Positions 33,444-42,743 of a stretch of 64,000 nt of DNA are shown piece after piece. Every line of letters begins with the position of its first letter. The first letter of the stretch is position 1. The stretch is from positions 22,966-86,965 of the forward strand of contig JAGOSY010000022.1 of the NCBI GenBank assembly GCA_018062085.1, in the 5' to 3' direction. The notes under the pieces are model-generated. The model made no database searches, was not told the origin of the DNA, and was given only the letters and a program-made list of their open reading frames with translations. A program made the translations under genes and the position numbers. The DNA comes from a bacterium (lineage in GTDB: Bacteria > Cyanobacteriota > Vampirovibrionia > Obscuribacterales > Obscuribacteraceae).

Positions 33444-36400
33444 CTACTCTTCAATCAGGTTGCCTGATTTCTGATTAGCTAAAGCCTGATTTTCACGCAG
33501 TTTGTGCACTTCGGCGGTTGCTTTTGCTGCTGCTGCTTTGCGAGCCAGTACTTCAGCACTTTTGGCCTCAACTAAGGCGTCTTTGCCTTTAGCCAAAACC
33601 TCTTGTGCTTTAAGCATCATCAAGTCTGGTGCGTTCAACGGATCATTGATAAACGCTGCATCTTGACCAACTTCAAAGTCTGGTAAGACAGCTACGCCGA
33701 GATCGCTTCCTGCTGGCAAGAAGCGGAAGGTTGTAATTTTCAGTTTTGTGCCAAAATCAAGGCGGTTGACTGATTGACCGACTTCTTTGCCAAAGCTTGG
33801 AGCACCGATTACAGTGGCAATGCCATTCTTTTGTAGAGCGCTCGACATCAATTCGGAAGCACTAGCGCTGCCTTCATTGATTAATACTACGATTGGCAGA
33901 TTTTCGGGCAAGATGCGCCAGAAGCGTGGATGAGTAAAGCTTTTTACGGGCTTTCCATTGACGACTTTCTCCCGTAGAAATTGACCTGAAGTGACCGACT
34001 CTCTCACTTCAATAATTTCATTGCCTTCTCGGTTCAAAGTAGAAACGATGATGCCGTCTTTCATGATTGCTTGCATCATCTCTAAAACTTGGTCAAGGCG
34101 CCCGCCAGGATTGTTGCGCAAGTCTATGGCCAATCCTTTTAACCGACTGCAATCTTGTTCTGGCTGGTAGCTGTTGACTATGGCAGCCAGAGCACTTTTA
34201 CCTTCAGGCAAAGTTTTGTCAGTGCAGGCAGAATAGAGTGCTTGGCTAAACTCTTTTGACACGTTGTCGCCAAATAGTTCGACTTTGACAGCAGCAAAGC
34301 CATTGTCGAGCTTTTTCCAGGTGGCTACTTTTGAGTGTATTTTTGCGCGCACAACCGTGAAGGTCAGTTTCTCAAAATCAGAGCCTTTAGGGCGCAATAC
34401 CTTTAAGACTACTGAGGTGCCAATCGAGCCACGAATGTCGGTTACTACATCGTTTACAGTGCGGCCATTGCTCGGTTTAGTATCAGCCGAGCGTGCAACA
34501 GCGTTAATAACCGGGTTGCCAACTTCGACAATGCGATCGCCTTTCTTCAAGCCTGCAGCTGCTGCCGGGCTACCTTCAATTGGATCAGGATAGACCACTA
34601 AAGGCGTGTCGTCAGTGATTTTGGAGAGAGCTAGATTTTCATCTGAGCCAGGCAAATTTTGCCCTTGACCGGTTGTGCTTTGATTTGCTGCTTTTAAGTT
34701 AAACCGAGTAAGACGGAGGCCAATGCCAGCTGAATTAGAGTCAAACATTTGGTCTAAGTCTTTCGCTTGTTGGGCCGTGAAGAAGTTGGTGTGCATTTCG
34801 TTTAGATCTGCCAGCATTGAGCGTATCGCTTTTGCTGTTCCTTCTTCAGTTGATAAGACATTGCTGCGGTCAAATTTATGTTGCCATTTTTCAATGAAAG
34901 CAACGCGTTTTGCTGAGTCTATGATTGATAGATCAGTCGTAGCAACTAGATCAAAAGCGCAAGCATAGAGCGCTTTGCCATCAAATTGACCTTGGTTTTC
35001 TGGATTGCAAGCTTTACTGACATATTGGTCCATCAGGTCATCATTGTCTTCATTAGACTCGCCATAAACCGTGTAGTTCAGTTCGACAAATTTCTTGACG
35101 TCGGCTTCACTACTGGTGCCAGTTGGAGCGATTTGCAAGCCTTGATTGGCGTAAACATAAACTGGATAGACAATTGAGGCTGAGACATTGCTGCCTTTAG
35201 CTTTGGCCATGCCAGCTTGCTCGATTTCTAGCCTGGCAACAAATTCTGCGTTGTTGGCGCTGTTTGCTTGGCTAAACTCTACATCCGGGTATTGCTTGGC
35301 CAAAGTTTCTAAGATTGCCAGCTGTGAAGCGCATTCTTCTGCTTTACAAACTTGAACAAGCCCATTACCGCTAGCGTTAAAGTCGGCTCTATTTAAGTCG
35401 TCTTGTGTGATTTGAGCGACTAAAGGTCTGACCTGCTTTTTACCGTCGCTTGGTTCAATCACTTCTCTCATACCTGGTACACGAATACCCAGGCTGGGAG
35501 AGCCTTCTTCAACTTTAGACGGGATCTTAGTTGCAGGGCCAGTGGCCGGAACAATGGGTAAAGCATGATCGTGAGCGGGTTCGGTCGTTTTAATAGCAGG
35601 GTGGCTAAGATCGCTGCCGCTATTGAGGCCGCCTCCAACACTGCTAACTAAAATTACTATCGGCAATACCGAGTTGGTCACCACATGCAGTAGCACTGGC
35701 GTCCAAATTGTTCTTGTCATTAAGTAAAGCGCGCCGGCTACTAGTCCGAAGAAGAACTCGCTAAGAAAAGCATCTATGTTCAAATGAGCTAGAGCGAACA
35801 ATGCTGCCGCAATTAGAACTGCTATGGAGCTGCCACAGACTGATAGAAACTTGTGAGAAGCTCGACCAAAAGCACTGGGGCTGTTGCTTAGGCTTTCGGC
35901 CTGGGTGGCAAAGCTGGTGCGCCATAGGTTGAAGATAACCCCACGAAATACCATCTCTTCCATGAAGGCCGCTAGCAATGCCACAAGCACTGAGGTGATG
36001 AGAAAATTGGGCATGGACATGTGCGCCAGCACCTGTTCAATGCCTTGCGGCCCTGATGGTGCGCCGACATTTGATGAGACAGCGGCTTCGGTACCGGTTG
36101 GTCCGATGTGGATGAAGGCATCGGTAGCGTAGTCAAAGAGATAGGTCACGGCAAAGCCGCCGATGGCCCACATCGCAATCTTCTTGAAGGTCATGCCCAC
36201 AAGGTGATAGTTGAAGCCAAGTACCTTTGGAAAATTTGGTAAGTTACTATCCAGGTGAAAGAAAGGATGCAGCTTTTGCGACCAGCCGGTGACAAAGGCT
36301 GTTCTGCCAGTGAAATAGAGATAGCTTAGTACAAGCGGTGTGCCGGTAGTACCAAGGGTAAACAATACTTCGCTCACCGACGGCATGTAGGGCCTGAGTA

Positions 36401-36557
36401 CCTCAAGATGCCCTAGAGAAAAGATTAATAGAAAGGCTACAGCGGAGCCAAGTAAGCTCGCTAATATTAGTGCCAGGGTGGCACTGGTAGCCCAGCGGAA
36501 GATCGCTAAGCCGCCTGCGGCAGCTGAGTTTGTATCGTTCGTCATATTTGTTCTCAT
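33444..36557 (-). CDS. CAAX-protease (CPBP) / thioredoxin-like / S41 protease fusion
   Basis: 1037 residues; AGGAACGAAT before the ATG. Residues 1-305 form a multi-helix CPBP intramembrane protease with all motifs: E200-E201-x3-R205, FALAH (H258) and HVVTN (H291, N295). Residues about 395-495 look thioredoxin-like (LVQVCKAEEC..., PDVEFSQANSANNAEF, YPVYVYANQG), with C404-x4-C409 instead of CxxC. Residues 515-1037 are an S41 protease with PDZ (AAGLKKGDRIVEVG) and the S899/K924 dyad (SASASEL, SFGKEVGQ). The S41 part is paralogous to the protein at 19599-21302. Two proteases of different mechanism on one chain suggests sequential intramembrane and periplasmic processing. Confidence 0.85.
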   Translation of the reverse strand: MRTNMTNDTNSAAAGGLAIFRWATSATLALILASLLGSAVAFLLIFSLGHLEVLRPYMPSVSEVLFTLGTTGTPLVLSYLYFTGRTAFVTGWSQKLHPFFHLDSNLPNFPKVLGFNYHLVGMTFKKIAMWAIGGFAVTYLFDYATDAFIHIGPTGTEAAVSSNVGAPSGPQGIEQVLAHMSMPNFLITSVLVALLAAFMEEMVFRGVIFNLWRTSFATQAESLSNSPSAFGRASHKFLSVCGSSIAVLIAAALFALAHLNIDAFLSEFFFGLVAGALYLMTRTIWTPVLLHVVTNSVLPIVILVSSVGGGLNSGSDLSHPAIKTTEPAHDHALPIVPATGPATKIPSKVEEGSPSLGIRVPGMREVIEPSDGKKQVRPLVAQITQDDLNRADFNASGNGLVQVCKAEECASQLAILETLAKQYPDVEFSQANSANNAEFVARLEIEQAGMAKAKGSNVSASIVYPVYVYANQGLQIAPTGTSSEADVKKFVELNYTVYGESNEDNDDLMDQYVSKACNPENQGQFDGKALYACAFDLVATTDLSIIDSAKRVAFIEKWQHKFDRSNVLSTEEGTAKAIRSMLADLNEMHTNFFTAQQAKDLDQMFDSNSAGIGLRLTRFNLKAANQSTTGQGQNLPGSDENLALSKITDDTPLVVYPDPIEGSPAAAAGLKKGDRIVEVGNPVINAVARSADTKPSNGRTVNDVVTDIRGSIGTSVVLKVLRPKGSDFEKLTFTVVRAKIHSKVATWKKLDNGFAAVKVELFGDNVSKEFSQALYSACTDKTLPEGKSALAAIVNSYQPEQDCSRLKGLAIDLRNNPGGRLDQVLEMMQAIMKDGIIVSTLNREGNEIIEVRESVTSGQFLREKVVNGKPVKSFTHPRFWRILPENLPIVVLINEGSASASELMSSALQKNGIATVIGAPSFGKEVGQSVNRLDFGTKLKITTFRFLPAGSDLGVAVLPDFEVGQDAAFINDPLNAPDLMMLKAQEVLAKGKDALVEAKSAEVLARKAAAAKATAEVHKLRENQALANQKSGNLIEE

Positions 36558-36591
36558 ATTCGTTCCTGCATTAATGACTAGTGTTTTTTTA

Positions 36592-37116
36592 CTAGTGAAT
36601 AGTGTGGCTTTCGCCTATGGGGGCGAAAGAGTAATTGATCAACTGTCTATGCAATTCGCTTTCTAATTCGCGAAAGTCATCGGCAACGTCTTCACCGGCC
36701 TCTTCTAGAGTGTCATCGAGAAGTTGCTCGGCAGTCTGTAGCTCATTGTCTTCGAGCAGGTTGTAAGCCTGTAGGTAGGTCACTGTTGCGGTGGCGAGAG
36801 CGCTAATTTTAGGCAAGTTCGCCCTCACCGATGCCAGTATTTCTTCGATGCCTGGTTCGTTCAGAGTTTCCAGCTCAGCGATGATTTCCGCTACACGTGG
36901 ATGCATTGTGCCTGAGAGCATGTCGATGTCATCCACGGCCATATCTAGTTCGTCTAGCAGAGCCGTTGCTGTTGGTGAAAACTCAAGTTCGACCTCAGTT
37001 TGTTCGTCCAGTTCTTCTTGGTCTGCTGCGTTGCCCCGGCATTGGGTCAGAGCTTCGAGAAGTTGTGTGATGGCGAGTTTGTAGGCTTGCATAGGTGTCA
37101 TGCGTAATGCTGTCAT
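36592..37116 (-). CDS. Acidic hypothetical protein, 174 residues
   Basis: Strongly acidic, mainly helical and soluble. After MTALRMTPMQAYKLAITQLLEAL come Glu/Asp-rich helices (EELDEQTEVELEF, LLDELDMAVDDIDML) and a second helical half (ETLNEPGIEEILASVRANLPK, then LLEDNELQTAEQLLDDTLEEAGEDV). No signal peptide or known motif. It sits 34 nt upstream of the CPBP/S41 fusion gene and 64 nt downstream of a similarly sized unknown. Confidence 0.5.
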   Translation of the reverse strand: MTALRMTPMQAYKLAITQLLEALTQCRGNAADQEELDEQTEVELEFSPTATALLDELDMAVDDIDMLSGTMHPRVAEIIAELETLNEPGIEEILASVRANLPKISALATATVTYLQAYNLLEDNELQTAEQLLDDTLEEAGEDVADDFRELESELHRQLINYSFAPIGESHTIH

Positions 37117-37180
37117 AGGTATTTTCTTTAAGGGTTAATGGTTAGTTTCTGGCGGTTGAATCTTGAAGGAAAATGCTGTC

Positions 37181-37672
37181 TTACCAGCTAATCTGTAGGA
37201 CGCAAGCGTCAAGCATGCCTTTGCGTATAAAGCGAGGTTTCAGTTCAGCTTCTTTTAGTACGTCATAAAGTACGCGTGGCTGCCCTTTGATATTTTCAAC
37301 GGGAATTTCACTGTCGCTTTCAGGCGCTAGTGGCACCGAGTACATGTATTGATCGGTGTCTTTGAATGACAATTGCAACACCTCTATGGTTCCAGAAGCA
37401 TCTTTTGTCTCTGCTATTTTGGCCATGGTTTTATCGAACAGCTGAATTGCATCTTTGCGCAGTGAGAGTTCTCTAAGGGCGGCTACATTCCAAAGTTTGT
37501 TGCCATTAGAAAGAAATGCTTCTGCTTGTTCAAAGACAGGTTTTTCTTCACTTTCCAGTTCTTCTACGTGGTTAAGAAGGGTCTGAATCGCGTCCATCTT
37601 GTCTGTAAGTGCTGTGCGCAAGTAGATAACTAAAGTGCCTCGTGCTTTCTTGACTGCTTTTTGATTTAACAT
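37181..37672 (-). CDS. Hypothetical protein, 163 residues
   Basis: Soluble and mixed alpha/beta. The first 110 residues look helical (TDKMDAIQTLLNHVEELESEE, LRKDAIQLFDKTMAKIAE). The rest has strands (TIEVLQLSFKDTDQYMYSVPL) and ends DACVLQISW. Its start codon lies inside the last codons of the ABC membrane-domain gene (7-nt overlap), with AGGAAACAAAA as ribosome binding site, so translation is coupled. No family recognised. It may serve the upstream transporter-like protein. Confidence 0.5.
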   Translation of the reverse strand: MLNQKAVKKARGTLVIYLRTALTDKMDAIQTLLNHVEELESEEKPVFEQAEAFLSNGNKLWNVAALRELSLRKDAIQLFDKTMAKIAETKDASGTIEVLQLSFKDTDQYMYSVPLAPESDSEIPVENIKGQPRVLYDVLKEAELKPRFIRKGMLDACVLQISW

Positions 37673-38826
37673 TTTTGTTTCCTAGTAAAAGTGGTTGGAT
37701 TGAAGAAGTCGTCATTTTCTTCTTCATGGTTTTTGTCAAAGTCGTTTCGTTCCAAGTTGCTCGATTCAAAGTCGTAGAACATGTCGAGCTGAAAGTAGTC
37801 AGCTTGTGTCGGTTTTACTTCTTCGCTTGGTGCTTCCAGTGCCTCTGTTAGCGAGCCTATGCGATTGATGATGGCAGCGTAATGACTGAGGTCCGCAAAC
37901 TGGCCGATCAATATGGTGGCGCCATGAAACACTGAGGTAAAAGCCATGACAGCTTGAGTGATAGTGCCAAAAGGAATGTGATCGTTAAAATAGAGGTGGT
38001 AGATAACCAATGGTGGTATTAGTGGTACCAGGTGATTGAAGACTCCAGTAAATAACTGAAGATTTTTGTGTACGATTGTCATGTCTAGTAAGTTCGATAT
38101 TACTGCAGTGAGAGCAAACTCTGCTTCAGTAACAGTCGTGGCACTGCTAGCATTGTTAGTGACGAGCTGATCGCGGGCGCTAGCCAATTTAGCCCTGAGG
38201 TCGGCTTCTGTTTTCATTTGGCGATCGCTAATACTTATTAGTGATTTGCCAATCTGCGAAACAATTACCAGGCCTAGAGTTGAGTAGACAATGACAATGA
38301 ACGAGAGCGATGGTGAAATTTTCCAGAGCACAATCATAAATGTGCAGACAGTGACGAAGGCATCCAAAATCGATATAGCTAAGCGAATTGACGAGCCGCA
38401 AAATGAGTCTACGTCTTGGGTCATGCGCTGCTCAGGATTGTCAATTTCGTGTGATTTCTCAACGCGTAGACCAGCGCCTTCTGCGAAATATTTGTGGATT
38501 AAGCTCCTTGAGAGCCAGTCGCGCCAATACAGTGCTAGGCGTGTTCTTAAGAGGTTGTAGTAAGTTTCAACTGGTACCGTGACTAAGATGGCGAGTATCG
38601 ATAAGAGCAGATAGAGACCGAAATCAAACCAACTTTTCTGTTCCATTGCCGTCATGAAGTGACCGGAGGTAATATTGATGCAAACTGCTACACCAGCTTT
38701 GGCAGCCATTAGTGTCAGGATAATACCAAGATTGGTAAAACCAACCGAGCTTTTATCCGATACCCAAAAAGGCTTACCTATTTTTGCTAGCCTTTTCCAA
38801 GGCATCGCTGTGAGGATGTTGTTCAT
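37666..38826 (-). CDS. ABC-transporter membrane domain without ATPase (SbmA/BacA or YddA-like)
   Basis: 386 residues; GGAGATCTGCC before the ATG. Six hydrophobic helices. The segment LALYWRDWLSRSLIHKYFAEG followed by IDNPEQRMTQDVDSF is the signature of the ABC_membrane_2 family (YddA, Rv1819c, peroxisomal ABCD). EAEFALTA and the later FGTITQAVMAFTSVFHG also match. These proteins normally carry a C-terminal ATPase domain. Here the chain ends after about 330 residues of membrane domain plus a short acidic tail, with no Walker or signature motif. SbmA/BacA peptide importers are similarly ATPase-free, so a proton-driven function is possible. Confidence 0.7.
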   Translation of the reverse strand: MNNILTAMPWKRLAKIGKPFWVSDKSSVGFTNLGIILTLMAAKAGVAVCINITSGHFMTAMEQKSWFDFGLYLLLSILAILVTVPVETYYNLLRTRLALYWRDWLSRSLIHKYFAEGAGLRVEKSHEIDNPEQRMTQDVDSFCGSSIRLAISILDAFVTVCTFMIVLWKISPSLSFIVIVYSTLGLVIVSQIGKSLISISDRQMKTEADLRAKLASARDQLVTNNASSATTVTEAEFALTAVISNLLDMTIVHKNLQLFTGVFNHLVPLIPPLVIYHLYFNDHIPFGTITQAVMAFTSVFHGATILIGQFADLSHYAAIINRIGSLTEALEAPSEEVKPTQADYFQLDMFYDFESSNLERNDFDKNHEEENDDFFNPTTFTRKQKC

Positions 38827-38934
38827 GGCAGATCTCCACTAGTTAAGTTCAAAAAATATGAGTTAATTGATCGCAAGGAAATTAAGCCAAAAGCAAGCTA
38901 TAGGTAAGCTGATGCTTAGTGGTGGCGGTTTCTG

Positions 38935-40419
38935 TTATTGCCAGGCTAGTGTAGTGACCGACTCTTTTGTCAGAGTGATTTCCGCTACACTTTTTCCTTC
39001 CTCGATACTAATTGTTTTCTCTGGGCCTAGATTCGTCAGCACTAGCACTCTCTCTCCGGATGGATTGAGGAATGCTACGTGGGTAATCTCTTGAGTTGTT
39101 TTCAAGGCCGTAGAATCAATTCGTTTTGCCCCGCGCTCAATGAACTTCGAGAAGTGAGCCAGAGCGTAATATTGACCGCTGCGAGTTACTTCTTTGGTTG
39201 TTGAGTTAATGGTCACTAGGCCACCACAAGGGAATGGTCCTATATTGGGGCGACCGGTTTGATCAAGAGCGAGGTTCCAGACTGTAATGCCACGGCACCA
39301 GTTGGAAAGATTTGTAGTAAATGTTCTTGCCCATTTGATGTAATCGCTCTGGTAGTTGGGGTCTGTATAGTCAGGGCCGCCTTCTGTCCAGTAGTGGCTG
39401 ATTTTGGGGTGAGCATCGCGCACTGTGCCGATTCGCCAAGCATCACCGACATAACCATGCCAGGCAATGCCCGAAGCGTATTTGGCTAGAGCTGGGGTAT
39501 CCAGCGATGCCACCGCTCTACCCCAGAGGTTGTAGTTGTGGTCGATAATCCAAATTTGTGTCTCTAGGCCTTGCTTTTCAAAGAGCGGTCCTAGATGGTA
39601 ACTGACGAAATCTACTTCGTATTCTTGGGGCCACAGACAGGCTGGCATTTTGCCGTCTTGATCTGTGTCGACTTCGTTTTGCACAGTGACGGCATAAATG
39701 TTTATGCCCTCTGCTTTGTAGCTATCGATAAATTTGACAAAGTAATTGGCATAGCTGGCAAAGTTCTTTCGTTGAAAACTTCCGCCTAGCATTGAGCCAT
39801 TTGACTTCATCCAACCTGGGGGGCTCCATGGCGAACCGTAGAACAGCATTTCAGGGTTGAGTGCAAAGACTTGCCGCAGACAAGGCAGAATATATTTCTG
39901 GTCATGTTCGATAGAAAAGCGTTTTAGCTCAGGGTCTGGTTCGCCTTCATCATAGCTATACATATGGGTGGCATAATCACTTGAGCCTATACAGACGCGA
40001 CAGAAGTTTAGGCCTAAGCCGCCTTGAGAGGCTGGACTAAAGAGATCGCTAAACAACTCAGCTCTAGCATCTTCTGAGAGTAGGTCAAAGTTGTAGCAAG
40101 CCGCATCGGTAAAAGCGCCGCCAAAGCCAACAATTTCTTGAAAGCTTGTTTCTGGAAGAACGCTAATCACCTCCTCGGTATTAGCTCCAGAAAAGCGCCA
40201 ATAGACATCGACTGCTTGCTGTTCTAAGCGTTGATCTGGGCGTTGGTCTGGCCGCTGTTCTGAATTTGTTTGCATCAGGCGCATCGGGCCGTAGTGAAGC
40301 AGAATAGGTTTTGGAGTAGGACCACTAGATTGTCGTTTGAGCCAGTGACTAACGCGGGAGAGTATGAAGCCCAGCACTAGAGCAATGACAATGAAAATCT
40401 TAGTAATACGTGTGTGCAT
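38935..40419 (-). CDS. Glycoside hydrolase family 30 (glucosylceramidase-like), membrane-anchored
   Basis: 494 residues starting MHTRITKIFIV, with GAGGTG upstream. An N-terminal helix (5-23) anchors or exports the enzyme. A short repeat of QRPDQR precedes the catalytic domain. GFGGAFTDAA, GSPWSPPGWMK and GxxGG-type loops match GH30. The acid/base is E249 in TVQNEVD and the nucleophile E346 in YWTEGGP. The C-terminus (VLVLTNLG...EITL) is the family beta-sandwich. GH30 enzymes cleave glucosylceramide or beta-1,6-glucan and related glycans; the substrate here is unknown. The 82-nt gap to the next gene upstream holds a 15-bp stem. Confidence 0.88.
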   Translation of the reverse strand: MHTRITKIFIVIALVLGFILSRVSHWLKRQSSGPTPKPILLHYGPMRLMQTNSEQRPDQRPDQRLEQQAVDVYWRFSGANTEEVISVLPETSFQEIVGFGGAFTDAACYNFDLLSEDARAELFSDLFSPASQGGLGLNFCRVCIGSSDYATHMYSYDEGEPDPELKRFSIEHDQKYILPCLRQVFALNPEMLFYGSPWSPPGWMKSNGSMLGGSFQRKNFASYANYFVKFIDSYKAEGINIYAVTVQNEVDTDQDGKMPACLWPQEYEVDFVSYHLGPLFEKQGLETQIWIIDHNYNLWGRAVASLDTPALAKYASGIAWHGYVGDAWRIGTVRDAHPKISHYWTEGGPDYTDPNYQSDYIKWARTFTTNLSNWCRGITVWNLALDQTGRPNIGPFPCGGLVTINSTTKEVTRSGQYYALAHFSKFIERGAKRIDSTALKTTQEITHVAFLNPSGERVLVLTNLGPEKTISIEEGKSVAEITLTKESVTTLAWQ

Positions 40420-40450
40420 AGTGAGCACCTCGAATATTCAATTGAAAAGG

Positions 40451-40493
40451 CCATACGAGTTGGCGGCAAGAAACTTGACGCCAACTCATATGG
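40451..40493 (-). other. Intergenic hairpin upstream of the GH30 gene
   Basis: CCATACGAGTTGGCG / CGCCAACTCATATGG, a 15-bp stem with one mismatch and a 13-nt loop. It is the strongest stem of its kind in the window and lies 32 nt before the GH30 start codon. Confidence 0.45.
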
Positions 40494-40501
40494 GTGAGAG
40501 T

Positions 40502-42139
40502 TTACTGGTTAGGGTTTGGAGCCACCATTGGTAGTGCTATTGGCTGCACCGTAATGCCGTGCTCTAATTTGTCTATCAATGTGAAGAGTGCTGCATGATC
40601 GCCTATTTCATAAGATTTCAAAGTCTGGCCGTCAATAACTACTGAATGAACATAGGGGTGTTTTGTGCCAGCCGTTGAAACCACAGCAACAACATAGTAA
40701 ATATGTCCGTTTGTGATTAGAGGGCGCGGTTCTACTTTTTCGAATTGTGACCAATCGGCATTCCAGTTGCCTTGCATCACTTGAATAATGGCCTGTCTAG
40801 GTCCATTGAGAGCAATGTTAGGCACTATGTATTGTTTGCAATTGCCAGAAGCGGCATCAAAGAAGAGTATCTTTGCCAGTTTGGCGCTGTCGTCACCTTT
40901 AGGTTCTAAGGTGATTACCTCTTGCCAGCCAAAGTTGCTGTCATAGACTTCAATGTATGGTGCCTTATTGAAATGTGGTTTGCCTGTGGTATCAGGTTCG
41001 CTGACGCGTAGTTCGTCCTCTTTTGTGATCATGCGTCCTTTCATGCCGCCATTCCACTTAGCGTATATCTCAGCATAGAGCCGAGCCAGCTTGGTTGGAT
41101 AAAATGGCATGTTAGGATATTTTGCTTTAGCCGTGGCCGGGCTCATATCATTGACGATGCCAAAGCGATTGACGCTCATTACTCCAGCTAATTCTGGCAG
41201 CATCACTCCTGTTAATGTTGGTCGGTAAGAGATGTAGGGAATGAGCATCACCAATGGGCTGTTGTCGGCTTCGCGCCAGTAAAGTGCTTCTTGCTGTTCG
41301 CTAAAGGGGTTGTGTACAGCAAATGCTGCTTGTACTACCCAACTTTTGGGACCAGCTAAGAAGAAGCCGTCATAGCCTTGGGTAATTTTACCTTTCATGT
41401 TGACGTGGGTCGGATCAACAGTAGCGACATCTATGACAGTGTCACCAAGAAAGTTGTACCAAATACCATCAGCGGCTCCTTTCAGATGCATGGCTCCTTC
41501 CCAGCATTGGTTTCCTTGTGCATCACAAGGTGCCATGTGTGGTTCTGAGACATAGGTTCTGATGTCGTCATTGAGGTTTTGGAGATAGCCAAGCGCAGTA
41601 GCTTGAGGCAACATGCGGAAGTTCTTCTTATCGGCATTGGGCAGGGTTCTGATTACTTCAGGATCAAGCACTTCTGCCATGGTCCATTCTGTGACATCTT
41701 GATTGCTCGAATCTAGCCATGAGAACGCTGCAATAAAGAGTGCAATGCCCCAAACAGTGAGATGAGCGGTGGCTTTTGTTTTGCTACCCCAATTGCTGAC
41801 TTTTCCCTGTAGTAAAAAGGCGCTACTAAGAATAATGGCTGCAGTTGCAGGGCCCCACTGCATCACATATTGCCAGGCTGTGATTGTATAGACATGGATA
41901 AACGGCAGGGCGTAGATCGCTATAGCCGCATAGAGACCTGTATAGACAGCAGCTGCTGTCATACCGGCGAAGAAACCCCATTTCTTGGTGCCGTAGACAA
42001 AGGTGGCGATCACTGCAATCCAACCTAGACCAGGCTGGAATAGCGGCAGAGTTATGACAAATAATAGAAACAGAAAGCGTGCGATAGTTCGCGTATAACC
42101 CGCTCGGACGGATGGTTCGGTGAGATTATTTAAGTTCAT
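40502..42139 (-). CDS. Large membrane protein of unknown function, 545 residues
   Basis: Five or six hydrophobic helices fill residues 18-155 (FLFLLFVITLPLFQPGLGW, GFFAGMTAAAVYTGLYAAIA, and more). A long extracytoplasmic domain of about 385 residues follows, rich in aromatic residues and with a DAQGNQCW Cys pair region. Strands such as IWYNFLGDTVIDVA and YIEVYDSNFGWQEVITLEP suggest repeated beta units. No catalytic motif recognised. Neighbours are the GH30 enzyme downstream and a small beta protein upstream, so a cell-surface role is plausible but unproven. Confidence 0.55.
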   Translation of the reverse strand: MNLNNLTEPSVRAGYTRTIARFLFLLFVITLPLFQPGLGWIAVIATFVYGTKKWGFFAGMTAAAVYTGLYAAIAIYALPFIHVYTITAWQYVMQWGPATAAIILSSAFLLQGKVSNWGSKTKATAHLTVWGIALFIAAFSWLDSSNQDVTEWTMAEVLDPEVIRTLPNADKKNFRMLPQATALGYLQNLNDDIRTYVSEPHMAPCDAQGNQCWEGAMHLKGAADGIWYNFLGDTVIDVATVDPTHVNMKGKITQGYDGFFLAGPKSWVVQAAFAVHNPFSEQQEALYWREADNSPLVMLIPYISYRPTLTGVMLPELAGVMSVNRFGIVNDMSPATAKAKYPNMPFYPTKLARLYAEIYAKWNGGMKGRMITKEDELRVSEPDTTGKPHFNKAPYIEVYDSNFGWQEVITLEPKGDDSAKLAKILFFDAASGNCKQYIVPNIALNGPRQAIIQVMQGNWNADWSQFEKVEPRPLITNGHIYYVVAVVSTAGTKHPYVHSVVIDGQTLKSYEIGDHAALFTLIDKLEHGITVQPIALPMVAPNPNQ

Positions 42140-42238
42140 AGGTAAACCTATTGGGTGGATGTTGATTCGAAGTAGTCGACCTCTAAACCGTGGTTCATTG
42201 GCCGACTGCTTGCTTTTAGTTAGCTGTTTCAGCTCAAT

Positions 42239-42604
42239 CTATCTGATGGGAAAGTCAAACTTGACTTTATCCCCGGTTACGATGGTGCCAATTAGGGTGC
42301 ATTCGACTGTTTTTATTTCAATGGTGCCAACAAGAGATTCGTTGATACTGTTTACCGTGAAACTATGCGGTCCGCGCTTGACGACGGTTAGGGCTCCTTG
42401 CACAATAAACTCGACATCTTGTTGCTTTTCAGCTGGTGACAGGTGACTTAGGTCGATGGTCAGCGTACTTAGTTCTTGTGATGCTGGTGTTGCGGGGATT
42501 GGCGGAACCGTCACTTGAAAGAGAATGGGCTGAGCAGATGCTCGCGCTTCAAAGCCGTTTGCAACGGAACCGCTGGAGTCGCGGTGGCGAATGCTGATGT
42601 ACAT
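42239..42604 (-). CDS. Hypothetical beta-rich protein, 121 residues
   Basis: No signal peptide or membrane helix. Starts MYISIRHRDSSGSVANGFEA. The second half alternates strands (VEFIVQGALTVVKRGPHSF, TVNSINESLVGTIEIKTVEC), ending KVKFDFPIR. Composition suggests a small beta-sandwich. It lies 99 nt upstream of the 545-residue membrane protein. Family unknown. Confidence 0.45.
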   Translation of the reverse strand: MYISIRHRDSSGSVANGFEARASAQPILFQVTVPPIPATPASQELSTLTIDLSHLSPAEKQQDVEFIVQGALTVVKRGPHSFTVNSINESLVGTIEIKTVECTLIGTIVTGDKVKFDFPIR

Positions 42605-42743
42605 GTTTTATTATCCTGATTGTGAGGTTAAGGGCCCCGAAGATAAGTGCTCATTAGAGTTGTTCTAAGGGGGTGATTGATAAGGCCATAAGACGTGGAT
42701 GGGCGGATCAGTTGCCTTGCAATAGCGATCGGCTTAGCTGTGC

